Source: Candidatus Accumulibacter sp. UBA704 (GTDB taxonomy: Bacteria > Pseudomonadota > Gammaproteobacteria > Burkholderiales > Rhodocyclaceae). Taken from it: DNA of 64,000 nucleotides. Within the stretch, counting starts at the first letter, position 1. Each line of letters opens with the position of its first letter. The notes beneath the pieces were generated by a model that did no database searches, had not been told where the DNA came from, and worked only from the letters and a program-made list of their open reading frames with translations. This document shows positions 43,680 to 52,858 of the stretch, piece after piece. The stretch is taken from assembly GCA_002304785.1 (NCBI GenBank), contig DBMG01000004.1:80422-144421 (forward strand), read 5' to 3'. Both the position numbers and the translations under genes were made by a program.

Positions 43680-44290
43680 CACAGTCCCTCCCCCGCTTCA
43701 GGATTCAGCATACGCTCGACGTAGCGCGCGATGAGGTCAATTTCCAGGTTGACCTTGCCGCCGACCTTCAGACCGCCGAGCGTGGTGGCTTCCAGAGTAT
43801 GCGGAATCAGATTGATGGAAAAACAGGCGCCTTCAACCGAATTGGTCGTCAGGCTGACACCGTTGACGGTAATCGACCCCTTGCGGGCGATATACCTGGA
43901 CAAGGATTGCGGGGCGCGAATTTCGAGCAGCCGGTTGTCTCCCACCGGGTCGAAGCGGATGACCTCGCCGACGCCATCGACGTGCCCCGACACGAGGTGT
44001 CCACCAAGCCGGTCGGCCAGCCGAAGGGCCTTTTCCAGATTGATCGGCCCCGGCACATCAAGGCCGATTGTGCAGGACAGCGTCTCGGGCGAAACGTCGA
44101 CGCAGAAGTCGTTGCCTTGCCTATCCACCACGGTCAGGCAAACCCCGTTGCAGGCGATCGAATCGCCCTGGTTTACGTCATCCAGGCCGAGACCGCCCGC
44201 ATCGACGGTCAAGCGCACCGTCGGCGTGCCATCGTTGCGCGGAGCCAATTTAGTGATATGCCCGACAGCGGCAATGATTCCGGAGAACAT
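43679..44290 (-). CDS. ribE: Riboflavin synthase RibE (alpha subunit)
   Basis: 203 residues, two repeated lumazine-binding domains; begins MFSGIIAAVG. Dismutates two lumazines to riboflavin. The SVEGACFSINLIPHTLEATTL block lies near the second half. First gene of ribE-ribBA-ribH-nusB. No FMN riboswitch was found upstream. Confidence 0.95.
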   Translation of the reverse strand: MFSGIIAAVGHITKLAPRNDGTPTVRLTVDAGGLGLDDVNQGDSIACNGVCLTVVDRQGNDFCVDVSPETLSCTIGLDVPGPINLEKALRLADRLGGHLVSGHVDGVGEVIRFDPVGDNRLLEIRAPQSLSRYIARKGSITVNGVSLTTNSVEGACFSINLIPHTLEATTLGGLKVGGKVNLEIDLIARYVERMLNPEAGEGL

Positions 44291-44448
44291 ATTGAGGATC
44301 AATCAGATGGGAAAGAAGGAGGGGGAAGATTTTACCACGGACCTGCACGCGCTCCCGATTCTTGCGCCATGCGCGACAATCCGGCGCTGCCCGTCGCGAC
44401 GGCGAATTTTTCGGGGCCCTGTGCCAGATCAGGTCGCCCCCCCGAATT

Positions 44449-44889
44449 TCACGCCAACTCTCCTCGGTTGTTCACCACTACGACGGGAATGCTCCGCTGG
44501 CTGCGCACGATGTCCTGGACGACCGACCGACCAAAAAGCCCCGCCCATCGCTCCCTTTTCCGCGGCAATACGATTTCGTCGCACTCGAGTTCTTCCGCCG
44601 TGTCCAGGATCGAAAACACCACGTCACCTTGTTTGAACACCCCCCGGCACGACACGCTCCCGCTCTCCAGCAGCCGAACTGCTTCATCGATGCACGATTG
44701 TGCCTTGCGCGACTGGAATTGGCCGATCTCCTGCTGTGTCCGGAATTGCATGACCTGCCACTGGTTGACCGGCTCACCGACACTCAGCACCACTGCCTCG
44801 GGCGACAGTCCGGCCGCTTGGAGCCGCAGGGCGTACTTGACGGCCCACAGCGAGTTCTCGCTGCCGTTGACGGGGATCAGAAGACGCAT
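44449..44889 (-). CDS. Universal stress protein (UspA family)
   Basis: 146 residues with the Usp alpha/beta fold (MRLLIPVNGSENSLWAVKYALRL at the start, IPVVVVNN at the end). The ATP-binding G-x2-G-x9-GS motif is only partly present (PRKRERWAGLFGRSVVQDIVR). It lies 102 bases downstream of the last antiporter gene on the same strand and may accompany that operon. Usp proteins near Mrp-like clusters are frequent, but the role is unknown. Confidence 0.85.
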   Translation of the reverse strand: MRLLIPVNGSENSLWAVKYALRLQAAGLSPEAVVLSVGEPVNQWQVMQFRTQQEIGQFQSRKAQSCIDEAVRLLESGSVSCRGVFKQGDVVFSILDTAEELECDEIVLPRKRERWAGLFGRSVVQDIVRSQRSIPVVVVNNRGELA

Positions 44890-44991
44890 GCCAGATACCG
44901 AGAACGGCCCCCCAAGGTGAAATCCCCGACCGGCAACCGTTCTCGAGTGATCCGGTTTCGCGTTGATCGACCACCCAGGCGCATACCCACC

Positions 44992-46689
44992 TCACACGCC
45001 GACGTAATAAAGAAGCAAATAGCCGAACAGCATCAGCATGACCCACAGCGACATGCTGCCCGTTGGCCAGGAACGAATAAGCAGGCCATCGGGAAGGCGA
45101 TGCCGGGTTATCAGACTGGCGGCCGAATTGAAATTCGCCGACAACACGTCACCGACGCTCCCTGCTGCAGACCTCCAGACAATCAGGGCCACTCCCGACA
45201 TTCCCGCCCCCAGCCTTCGCCATAGCCAGTCGACGTCCAGGTTGATCGCACGCAAATCCGGCAGGTAGGCCCGATTCCTCACCAAGACGGCAAACACCAG
45301 CGCAGAGAACATCAGCAACTGCAGCTGGGCAAGCACGTGCGAGGCCGAATAGGGTTGGTAAGTCACGGAGTAAGGCAACAATGCGTAAAGATACGCCGGA
45401 GCCACGCCGATCCCGACACACAGGATCGCGGAGATGCCCATGGCTACCAGCATGTTGATCGGAGCCTCCTCGCAGCGCTTGCCGGAATCCTTGGCGAAGA
45501 ACGCCGAGAAAGGAACCCTGATGTCGGGATGGAACATGCATGCGGCGGCGAACATCAGGCCGCCCCAGGCGAGCACGTACCCTCCCTGGCCGGCGGCCGA
45601 CATGATCATCGACTTGCTGACAAAGCCGCAGAACAACGGGAAGCCGGAAATCGACGCCGCGCCGATGATGCAGAATACGGTTGTCACTGGCATGGATTTG
45701 TACAATCCCCCAAGTTCGGACCCCTTCACCGTTCCGACTCGGAACAGCACCGCCCCCATCGACATGAAGAGCAACGACTTGTAGAGGATATGAGTGACGG
45801 CATGGGCAGCGGTCCCGTTCAACGCCATTTCGGTACCGATACCGATACCGACCACCATGAAACCGAGCTGGTTGTTCAGGCTGTAGGCTAAAACACGGCG
45901 CAGGTCGTTTTCGATCACGGCGAAGAAGATCGGGAACATCGCCATCGCGACGCCGATCGGGATCAGCAGATCCGTGCCGGCAAAACCGCGCGCCAGAGCA
46001 TAGACAGCGAGTTTGGTGGTGAACGCGGAAAGGAACACTGCGCCGACCTCGGACGCTTCCGGATACGCGTCCGGGAGCCATGTGTGCAGCAGGGGAAACG
46101 CACACTTGATACCGAAGGCGATAAATATGAGCCATCCTCCCGGAGCGCTCAGCCCGATATGCCCAAACGCCAGGGAGCCCGTCCCGTTCAACTGGATCAA
46201 CGCACCGAAGAACAGCAGCATGCCCGAGGCAATCTGCACGATCAGGTAGCGCATGCCGGCGCGATAGGCGTTTTTGCCCGACCCTGCCCAGACCAGCAGC
46301 ACGGACGTCACCGCCGTCAGTTCCCAGCACAGGAACAGGGTCATCAGATCGCCGGCAAAGACGGCGCCGATCGCGCTGCCGGCATACGCCATCCCGCCGG
46401 TGGCCTGCAACGGCGTACGGACATGCAACGAATAGATCGAGGAAATCAGCGCGGCAACCATGAAGATCCAGGAGAAAACCATGCTCCAGCCATCGACACG
46501 CAGGGTCACGAGGCGCTGCCCCAGGAAACTGACGACACCGTGCTCTCCAGGAAAGAGAATCGACAGGTGAGCCAGCCCCAGTACCGGCAGGCTGATCAGA
46601 AAAATGGACCGCACCCGGCCGCGCAGCAGCGGGACCAGGAGGCTGCCCAGAATCAGCGTCAATCCGGGAGTCAGTTCAGCAATCGTCAT
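44992..46689 (-). CDS. Proton-conducting D-type subunit (MrpD/NuoN-like), third copy of operon
   Basis: 565 residues, about fourteen membrane segments. Charged channel residues are retained: WE in TM5 (FLCWELTAV), lysines in FGIKCAFPLL, FTTKLAVYAL, HILYKSLLF and FVSKSMIM. Starts with MTIAELTPGL at 46689, 14 bases inside the 3' end of the small upstream gene. It ends the downstream Mrp-type operon. It is expected to translocate protons or exchange Na+/H+ as part of a multi-subunit complex. Confidence 0.88.
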   Translation of the reverse strand: MTIAELTPGLTLILGSLLVPLLRGRVRSIFLISLPVLGLAHLSILFPGEHGVVSFLGQRLVTLRVDGWSMVFSWIFMVAALISSIYSLHVRTPLQATGGMAYAGSAIGAVFAGDLMTLFLCWELTAVTSVLLVWAGSGKNAYRAGMRYLIVQIASGMLLFFGALIQLNGTGSLAFGHIGLSAPGGWLIFIAFGIKCAFPLLHTWLPDAYPEASEVGAVFLSAFTTKLAVYALARGFAGTDLLIPIGVAMAMFPIFFAVIENDLRRVLAYSLNNQLGFMVVGIGIGTEMALNGTAAHAVTHILYKSLLFMSMGAVLFRVGTVKGSELGGLYKSMPVTTVFCIIGAASISGFPLFCGFVSKSMIMSAAGQGGYVLAWGGLMFAAACMFHPDIRVPFSAFFAKDSGKRCEEAPINMLVAMGISAILCVGIGVAPAYLYALLPYSVTYQPYSASHVLAQLQLLMFSALVFAVLVRNRAYLPDLRAINLDVDWLWRRLGAGMSGVALIVWRSAAGSVGDVLSANFNSAASLITRHRLPDGLLIRSWPTGSMSLWVMLMLFGYLLLYYVGV

Positions 46690-46951
46690 AATAATTCTCG
46701 GGCCGGGACACGATGCGGCGCAGCAGCTTCGCTGCCAGGACCAGGACCACACAGGCGAGCAGGGAGAAAAAGCCATGGAAGCCGAACCAGTGCTCGGCCG
46801 CCGTTTCCACATGCTTTTCGATCAGCAACTCCAGTCCCAGCAGCAGGGCGCACAAAAACCACACGGCATAATAGACTCTCCGCACGTTTTCCGGTCGATC
46901 CAGCCAGCGCACGGGTTCGCTCGGAACCGGGCGTTCCTGTGACGTGATCAT
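46676..46951 (-). CDS. Small two-helix membrane protein between D subunits
   Basis: 91 residues: a soluble N-terminal stretch (RPVPSEPVRWLDRPENVRRVYY), then two hydrophobic helices (VWFLCALLLGLELLIE and FFSLLACVVLVLAAKLL). I do not recognise a family. AGGAGGGG lies about eight bases upstream. It overlaps both neighbours, so it is translated within the antiporter operon and likely an accessory subunit. Confidence 0.8.
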   Translation of the reverse strand: MITSQERPVPSEPVRWLDRPENVRRVYYAVWFLCALLLGLELLIEKHVETAAEHWFGFHGFFSLLACVVLVLAAKLLRRIVSRPENYYDDC

Positions 46952-48423
46952 ATGGCCCCTCCTGTGCCGATCCGTTGCGCCAGACCGATGAGAACATCCG
47001 GGAAAAGCGACGCGACAAGCGTCCCCGCAGCGGTAATGCAGATGGCGATGACGATGGGAAGCGGCGCTTCCCCATGATGGCCGTCGTGACCGTGATGATC
47101 GTCGTGCCTTGGCGGGCGGAAAAACGCGCGATGCACGATCGGCAACAGATACGCGGCGTTCAACAGCGTGCTCAGCATGAAGACGGCAGCAACCGACAAC
47201 ATGCCCGCGGAGAACGCACCGGACATGATGTACCACTTGCTGACGAAGCCGATGAACGGGGGAATCCCGATGATCGACAGCGCGCCGATGGTAAAGGCCG
47301 TCATGGTCCAGGGCATGCGGCGTCCGATGCCGTCGAACTGGCTGATCTCGGTTTTATGGGCAGCGGTATAAATAGCTCCGGCGGCGAAGAACAGGGTGAT
47401 CTTGCCCAAGGCGTGCGAGACGATATGCAGGGCCGCGCCGACCGTCGATAAGGGGGCAAGCACGGCGGCGGCGACGACGATGTAGGACAGCTGGCTGACT
47501 GTCGAATAAGCGAGGCGTCGCTTGAAATTGTCGGCATTGAGCGCCACCACCGAGGCAGCGAGGATGGTGAATCCGGCAATGGCGATCAACCACTGGGTCG
47601 TGCCGGCCAGGATGCTGCTGCCGAAGACGTATACGACCACCTTGACCACCGAAAACACCCCGGCCTTGACCACCGCCACCGCGTGCAGCAGGGCGGAAAC
47701 CGGCGTTGGCGCGACCATGGCCGCCGGAAGCCAACGGTGGAACGGCATCAACGCCGCCTTGCCGATGCCGAACATGAACAACGCCAGGAGCACCGTTACC
47801 GAAGCCGGAGCAAGCCCCGCAGGAAGAATTCCACCCGGACGAAAATCGACGGTTCCGGCCACATGCCAGGTGTAGATGATAGCCGGCAACAGGAAGAGCA
47901 TCGACGTGCCCATCAGGATGCCCAGATAGACCCGCCCGCCATGTTTGGCCTTGTCCGTCCCGGCGTGCGTCACCAACGGATAGGTGATCAGCGTCAGGAT
48001 TTCGTAGAACAGGAACAGCGTCAGCAGGTTGGCGGAAAAGGCGATGCCAAGGGCGGCGGCAATCGACAACGCAAAGCAGACGTAGAAACGGGTCTGGTTT
48101 TTCTCGTTGTTGCCACGCATGTAGCCGATCGAATAGATCGAGTTGACGATCCACAACCCGGAGGCCACCAAACCGAAGAGCATTCCCAGCGGCTCGACAC
48201 GGAAGGCTACCGGCAGACCGGGCAGCGGCTCGACCAGCGAAACCAGCGGGGTGCTGCCCGCCAGCACCGGAGCCACCAGCTGGACGACACAGGCGAACAC
48301 CGCCACGGCCGTGACCAGGGTCACGCCTTCCCGCACGTTCGGCGAACGATTGGACACGACGATCCCCAAGGCGCCGACTATCGGCAAGACCAGCGCGGCA
48401 AGAATCAGTTCTTCCACGTTCAT
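46948..48423 (-). CDS. Proton-conducting D/L-type subunit (MrpA-N/NuoL/M-like)
   Basis: 491 residues, about fourteen membrane segments. Conserved charged residues: FYEILTLITYPL, FGIGKAALMPFHRWLPAAM, VVKAGVFSVV, HALGKITLFF and FVSKWYIMSG. Has the IYSIGYMRGNNEKNQTRFY loop typical of NuoL/M and MrpA N-terminal domains. Histidine-rich cytoplasmic loop (HDDHHGHDGHH) near the C-terminus. Starts in an ATGA overlap with the D subunit upstream. Confidence 0.87.
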   Translation of the reverse strand: MNVEELILAALVLPIVGALGIVVSNRSPNVREGVTLVTAVAVFACVVQLVAPVLAGSTPLVSLVEPLPGLPVAFRVEPLGMLFGLVASGLWIVNSIYSIGYMRGNNEKNQTRFYVCFALSIAAALGIAFSANLLTLFLFYEILTLITYPLVTHAGTDKAKHGGRVYLGILMGTSMLFLLPAIIYTWHVAGTVDFRPGGILPAGLAPASVTVLLALFMFGIGKAALMPFHRWLPAAMVAPTPVSALLHAVAVVKAGVFSVVKVVVYVFGSSILAGTTQWLIAIAGFTILAASVVALNADNFKRRLAYSTVSQLSYIVVAAAVLAPLSTVGAALHIVSHALGKITLFFAAGAIYTAAHKTEISQFDGIGRRMPWTMTAFTIGALSIIGIPPFIGFVSKWYIMSGAFSAGMLSVAAVFMLSTLLNAAYLLPIVHRAFFRPPRHDDHHGHDGHHGEAPLPIVIAICITAAGTLVASLFPDVLIGLAQRIGTGGAI

Positions 48424-49925
48424 TTATGGTTATGCACGAGTTGTTGGGCCGCCTCGATTGCCGACCCGACCGTGAAAGACGTATCGATGCCGAACCACAC
48501 CGTGGCGCCGACCAACAGCCAGGCCGGAATCAGCAGGGACAGAGACGCCTCGCCGAAGGCCTCCCGCCCGGCCGGCGGCGCGCGGAAATAGGCGGCCTCG
48601 ACGAAACGCCAGACATAGGCGACGGCGAGCAGCGAACTGAACAGAATGGCGCCGACCAGCCACCACTGGCCTTTGTCGACGGCCGCGAGAACCAGATACC
48701 ATTTGCTGATGAACCCGGCCGTGCCGGGGACGCCGATCAGGCTCAACCCCCCGATGACAATGCCGAAGCACGTCCATGGCATCGATCTGGCGAGCCCGGC
48801 GATCCGGTCGAAACCGGGAGCTGGCGGCGCCGACTGGCGCGTGGTCAATCGAGCGACGATCGCACCAACGAGCAGGAAGATAGCGCCCTTGGCCACCCCA
48901 TGGTTGAACAAGTGCATGATGGAAGCGGCAACTCCGTCGATAGAGTCGAAAGACAACCCCAGCGTGATATAGCCGATCTGCCCGATGCTGGAGTAGGCGA
49001 ACAGGCGCTTCAGGTTGTCCTGGAAAATGGCGATGAAATTGGCGAAGAACATGGCGAACAAAGACAGCACCAGCATCATCTTGGGCAGCGGCAGTTTCTC
49101 GAAGAGAAACGCGTCGCCGAAAACGGTGAAGTAGAAACGAATCAGGGCGTACAAGGCAACCTTGGTGGCCGTAGCGGCGAGAAAGGCCGACACCGACGAA
49201 GGAGCGTAGGTATAGGCATTCGGGAGCCACTGGTGCAGCGGAGCCAGCGCCACCTTCAAGGAAACTCCCACGGTGATGAAGGCCAACGCGGCCAGGCCGG
49301 GTCGCGAGTTCTCTATCCTGGCAACGCGATCGACCATGTCGGCCAGATTGAGCGTACCGGTCATCAGATACAGAAACCCGATGCCGATCACGATGAACGT
49401 GGCACCGATGCTTCCCATGATCAGGTATTGATACGCCGCCGTCAGCGCGCGACGATCCCGGCCCATGGCAATAAGCACATACGTCGACAGCGAGGAGATC
49501 TCCAGGAAGACAAACAGGTTAAACGCGTCCCCGGTGATCGACATTCCCAGCAGGCCGGTCAGGCACAACCCCAGCATGGCATAGAACAGATAATGCGATT
49601 CCTGCGGAATTTCGCGCTCGATGCTGGCCCGGCTGTAGGGCAGCACGACGGCGGCCATGCCCGACACCAGGACGAGCATGAAACTGTTCAGCCGGTCAAG
49701 ACGGTACTCGATTCCCCACGGCGGTTCCCAGTTGCCGATCGGATACGACACCGGTCCGGAAAGATCAACCTGCAGCCACAGGGCAATGGCGATGGCAAAG
49801 GCCGTCCAGGCGGCGGCGGTGACGATCAAGAACGCCAGTCCGGCACGACGCGACAACACGGCCAGCGGCGCCGAAATCAAAGGCAACACGACCTGCAATG
49901 CAGGAAGATGCTGGGCGAGGCTCAT
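48420..49925 (-). CDS. Monovalent cation/proton antiporter subunit D
   Basis: 501 residues, MrpD-like. FNLFVFLEISSLSTYVLIAMG (TM5 Glu), GVSLKVALAPLHQWLPNAYTYAPSSVSAF (TM7 Lys), TATKVALYAL, HGVAKGAIFLLVG, FISKWYLVLA. Follows an MrpC-like gene (ATGA overlap). The three D-type genes in this operon all keep the key lysines and glutamate. Confidence 0.88.
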   Translation of the reverse strand: MSLAQHLPALQVVLPLISAPLAVLSRRAGLAFLIVTAAAWTAFAIAIALWLQVDLSGPVSYPIGNWEPPWGIEYRLDRLNSFMLVLVSGMAAVVLPYSRASIEREIPQESHYLFYAMLGLCLTGLLGMSITGDAFNLFVFLEISSLSTYVLIAMGRDRRALTAAYQYLIMGSIGATFIVIGIGFLYLMTGTLNLADMVDRVARIENSRPGLAALAFITVGVSLKVALAPLHQWLPNAYTYAPSSVSAFLAATATKVALYALIRFYFTVFGDAFLFEKLPLPKMMLVLSLFAMFFANFIAIFQDNLKRLFAYSSIGQIGYITLGLSFDSIDGVAASIMHLFNHGVAKGAIFLLVGAIVARLTTRQSAPPAPGFDRIAGLARSMPWTCFGIVIGGLSLIGVPGTAGFISKWYLVLAAVDKGQWWLVGAILFSSLLAVAYVWRFVEAAYFRAPPAGREAFGEASLSLLIPAWLLVGATVWFGIDTSFTVGSAIEAAQQLVHNHK

Positions 49926-50299
49926 GAACGAGCCTCCTTCGCCTCTTCGGCCTCAACGCCATGGTCCCGTTCCAGGATTTCATCCTCCTCGATGCTGCCG
50001 TAGGCCTCCCGAATCCTCACTGCCAGTGCCAGGCCAAGCGCCAGCGTGGCCACCCCGACCACGATGGCGGTCAGTATCAGTACGTGCGGCAGAGGATTCG
50101 AATAGACGGTGTACTGCGGCGAAATAATCGGAGCCGTTCCCCCGATAAGCTTGCCCGGAGTGATATAGAGCAGGTAGACCGAGGTCTGGAAAAGCGACAG
50201 GCCGATCAACTTCTTGATCAGGTTGCCGCGGGCAATGATGATGAACAAGCCGGCAACCATCAGGAATACGGTAATGATGTTGGAGAAATGCGCCAGCAC
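49922..50299 (-). CDS. Antiporter subunit C (MrpC/NuoK-like)
   Basis: 125 residues, three membrane helices. FIIIARGNLIKKLIGLSLFQTSVYLLYI and DPLPH-type SNPLPHVLILTAIVVGVATLALGLAL match MrpC/NuoK. GTG start at 50299 with GGAGG six bases upstream. C-terminal acidic tail. Confidence 0.87.
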   Translation of the reverse strand: MLAHFSNIITVFLMVAGLFIIIARGNLIKKLIGLSLFQTSVYLLYITPGKLIGGTAPIISPQYTVYSNPLPHVLILTAIVVGVATLALGLALAVRIREAYGSIEEDEILERDHGVEAEEAKEARS

Positions 50300-50301
50300 G
50301 G

Positions 50302-50727
50302 CTAGTCCTCCGAATTGCCGCGCGACGTGAACATGTAGAAGATCTTCAGCATCACGCCGCAGACCGTCGTCGCCACGCCCACCTCGACCCAGAAGATTCC
50401 GCGGTGCTGTCCATGCACGGGGTCGTGGCCGAGCACCGAATAATCGAGATAATGCCCACCGAGCAGCAACCCGGCCAATCCGACTCCGGCGTAGATGAGC
50501 ACGCCGGAAGCCACCATGGTCTCGACCACGCAATCCGGCACCAGCCGCCGCGTGGCGGTCACTCCGTAGATCAGCGCATAGAAGACAATCCCCGCCGCAA
50601 CAATGACTCCCGCCTGGAACCCGCCGCCAGGACCGAAATCACCGTGAAACTGCACATAGAGCGCGAAGATCAGTATGGAAGGGATCATCAACCGCCCGAC
50701 CACGCGCAGAACGAGGTCGTTTCTCAT
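50302..50727 (-). CDS. Antiporter subunit B (MrpB)
   Basis: 141 residues, four membrane helices. FGPGGGFQAGVIVAAGIVFY is the MrpB glycine-rich signature. It overlaps the DUF4040 gene at its start and is followed, two bases on, by the C subunit. Confidence 0.88.
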   Translation of the reverse strand: MRNDLVLRVVGRLMIPSILIFALYVQFHGDFGPGGGFQAGVIVAAGIVFYALIYGVTATRRLVPDCVVETMVASGVLIYAGVGLAGLLLGGHYLDYSVLGHDPVHGQHRGIFWVEVGVATTVCGVMLKIFYMFTSRGNSED

Positions 50728-51266
50728 GCGTCTCCACTCGCTTTCTCCGGCCCCTGCTTGCGTCGACGCAGCAATGCGATGACCCCTACCCCCGCCGTAA
50801 ATACGACCGTGGTTTCGCCCAAGGTATCGTAGCCTCGAAAACTGGCCAGGACTGCCGTAACCACATTTGGCACCTCAACCTCGTTCTTCATGTAGCGCGG
50901 CACGACATTTTTGTGAATCGGTGCGTCCGGATCACCAAAATCCGGCAAGCCCAATGCGCCGTAGACCAGCAGCGCGCCGGTAGCAACCGAGACGGCAAGT
51001 GGCAGCCAGGGCTTGTGGGCGGGTTTCGCTTCAAGGCTCTTGCACAAATGCAGCGCACCCAGCAAAAGAACGGTCGAAATACCCGCACCGACAGCAGCCT
51101 CTGTCATGGCCACATCGACGGCATCCAGTGCAACCAATACGGTAGCCATGAGAAAACTGTAAGCGCCGGAGAGCACGATCACGGAGAATAGATTGCGCGT
51201 AACCACGATCGCCAGCACGGAAATCGCCATGAGCGCCAGTAGCAGGTTGATCGTCAGGGTTTCGAT
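50724..51266 (-). CDS. DUF4040 subunit: free-standing MrpA C-terminal-like domain
   Basis: About 180 residues, about five to six helices. VAMTEAAVGAGISTVLLLGAL is the DUF4040/MrpA-C block, and FRGYDTLGETTVVFTAGVGVIALL matches the very end of MrpA (same order in mrpA here). So it is the C-terminal part of MrpA encoded as a separate gene. The start is unusual: there is no ATG, GTG or TTG where helix 1 begins. An ATC at 51266 lies seven bases after AAAGAGG; the first ATG, 51230, would cut helix 1. Confidence 0.78.
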   Translation of the reverse strand: METLTINLLLALMAISVLAIVVTRNLFSVIVLSGAYSFLMATVLVALDAVDVAMTEAAVGAGISTVLLLGALHLCKSLEAKPAHKPWLPLAVSVATGALLVYGALGLPDFGDPDAPIHKNVVPRYMKNEVEVPNVVTAVLASFRGYDTLGETTVVFTAGVGVIALLRRRKQGPEKASGDA

Positions 51267-51595
51267 GGCGGCACCTCTTTCTTGGAACCTCTCGGCCCGA
51301 GTAGCGGCTTCAGGCCGCTCATCAGGGCAGCCTTGGCCAGCGCATGGCTTGACGTCGGACTGGCCAGGAGAATCAGCAACCCCATGATGGCCAGTTTCGC
51401 TGCTACCAGGGTCAGTCCGGCGTGCAGTATCAAGCCGATCAGCATCAACCCGGCACCGAGAGTCTCCGTCACACTGGCGGCTTGCATGCGCGTATAGAAA
51501 TCGGGCATGCGAATCAGGCCGATACTGCCCACGAGGCAAAAGAAGGCACCGCCTGCCAGGAATACACCGCTCAGGATATCAATCAGCATGTTCAT
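51254..51595 (-). CDS. Antiporter subunit G (MrpG)
   Basis: 113 residues, three helices. LVGSIGLIRMPDFYTRMQAASVTETLGAGLMLIG is the MrpG/PhaG signature. C-terminal tail is basic. It starts two bases after the F-subunit stop and overlaps the DUF4040 gene. Confidence 0.9.
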   Translation of the reverse strand: MNMLIDILSGVFLAGGAFFCLVGSIGLIRMPDFYTRMQAASVTETLGAGLMLIGLILHAGLTLVAAKLAIMGLLILLASPTSSHALAKAALMSGLKPLLGPRGSKKEVPPSKP

Positions 51596-51597
51596 GC

Positions 51598-51882
51598 TTA
51601 CGCATCCTCCACGTTCTCAGCGGATTTGTTGACCAGCCGGCCAAGGTGGATGAATTTCAGTACGGCAATGATCCCGATGACATTAAGCAGACCATACGTC
51701 AGGGCCAGATCGAGGAATTCGGGACGTCCGTTGAGAAATCCGAGCAGCGCCAGCAGCAACATGGCGCAGGTACCGATGGTGCTGGCTGCCTGCAACCGGT
51801 CGAAAACACTCGGCCCGTACGCCGCCCGCGCCAAGGCGAGAGCAACGGTGACAAGAAGAGCCAGGGTCGCGGCGGTAAGCAT
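51598..51882 (-). CDS. Antiporter subunit F (MrpF)
   Basis: 94 residues, three helices: RAAYGPSVFDRLQAASTIGTCAMLLLALLG and LDLALTYGLLNVIGIIAVLKFI match MrpF. Starts two bases after the E-subunit stop. The ATG at 51882 gives MLTAATLALLV. Confidence 0.88.
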   Translation of the reverse strand: MLTAATLALLVTVALALARAAYGPSVFDRLQAASTIGTCAMLLLALLGFLNGRPEFLDLALTYGLLNVIGIIAVLKFIHLGRLVNKSAENVEDA

Positions 51883-51884
51883 GG

Positions 51885-52361
51885 CTACACCACCTCCAGT
51901 TCGGCGCAGCGCCGGTCCATTTCGCTGCCGGCCAGCGACAACGCCCCCTCTTCGGTCAGCGCATGCACCAAGAACCGCCCGTGTTCGACTTCCACGCTGA
52001 TCGTTCCCGGAGTCAGCGTGATCGAGTTGGCGTGGATCACCAGCCCGAGGTCGGTCTTCTGCGACGGGGCGAACTCGACCAGTGCGGGCGAAATCGGCAG
52101 ACGCGGATTCAGGATGCGCTTGGAGACATCCCATGCAGCCAAGACTGTTTCCTTTATCAGCCACGGATAGTAGGCGACAAGTTTCACCCAGTTAAGCTCG
52201 AGAACTTCGGTCTCCTCGGCGATGGCGTTGAGCCTTCTGGAAAACAACTTGATGGCGATCGCGCAGCAGAAGCCCGCGGCCAGCAGGAACGGGACAAACA
52301 TTCCCGACAGCAGCAGCCAGATCGAATAAAGGGCTAGGGCGGAGGCTAGGGTGCGAATCAT
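51885..52361 (-). CDS. Antiporter subunit E (MrpE), first gene of the second operon
   Basis: 158 residues: two helices, then a soluble domain with the family's HANSITLTPGTISVEVEHGRFLVHAL. It begins the downstream operon; 143 non-coding bases separate it from the mrpG end of the upstream operon, where a promoter may lie. Confidence 0.9.
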   Translation of the reverse strand: MIRTLASALALYSIWLLLSGMFVPFLLAAGFCCAIAIKLFSRRLNAIAEETEVLELNWVKLVAYYPWLIKETVLAAWDVSKRILNPRLPISPALVEFAPSQKTDLGLVIHANSITLTPGTISVEVEHGRFLVHALTEEGALSLAGSEMDRRCAELEVV

Positions 52362-52504
52362 GGATTGGATATTAGGAGGTACCCGACGCGCTGAAAATTG
52401 GGCCCCGCCCGTAAGGGAAACCCTTACGCTTCAATCCGACAACCTGGCACCTGCGCTCGCCGTATGCGGACAGGCAGTCCCTCCCTGTCGATTGCCATGC
52501 AATG

Positions 52505-52858
52505 TCAGGGCTCAGGCGGTTTGACCGGCGGATTCCCCGAACGTCGTTTCCATTCATCGATCACGGTCCCCTCCCACATCCTGACGCCGGTGCCATACGC
52601 AGCACGCCCCACCATGTGGGCGGCAACAGGAGCCGTGGCAAGAAAGAACACGATGGTCAGCAAAACGGGCGCCACCACGGACAGTTCCGCAAAATGCGTC
52701 GCCGCTGCCAGAACGACGCAACTCACTCCGACCGTTCCCACTTTCGACGCCGCATGCATCCGCGTGAAGAGATCGGGCATTCTCACTATTCCGATCGCAG
52801 CAATCAGCATGGCGAGGCAGCCGGTCACCATGAACAACGCCGTCAGGATATCCATCAA
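52505..52858 (-). CDS. mrpG: Na+/H+ antiporter subunit MrpG (canonical operon)
   Basis: 117 residues; AIGIVRMPDLFTRMHAASKVGTVGVSCVVLAAA is the subunit G signature. Last gene of the canonical mrpABCDEFG operon, overlapping mrpF by four bases. Confidence 0.92.
   Translation of the reverse strand: MMDILTALFMVTGCLAMLIAAIGIVRMPDLFTRMHAASKVGTVGVSCVVLAAATHFAELSVVAPVLLTIVFFLATAPVAAHMVGRAAYGTGVRMWEGTVIDEWKRRSGNPPVKPPEP

Noticed and set aside
44291..44448. FMN riboswitch upstream of ribE
   Set aside because: I looked for the conserved RFN blocks on the minus strand and found only a short GTGAAATTC fragment, inside the usp 3' end and without the surrounding stems.
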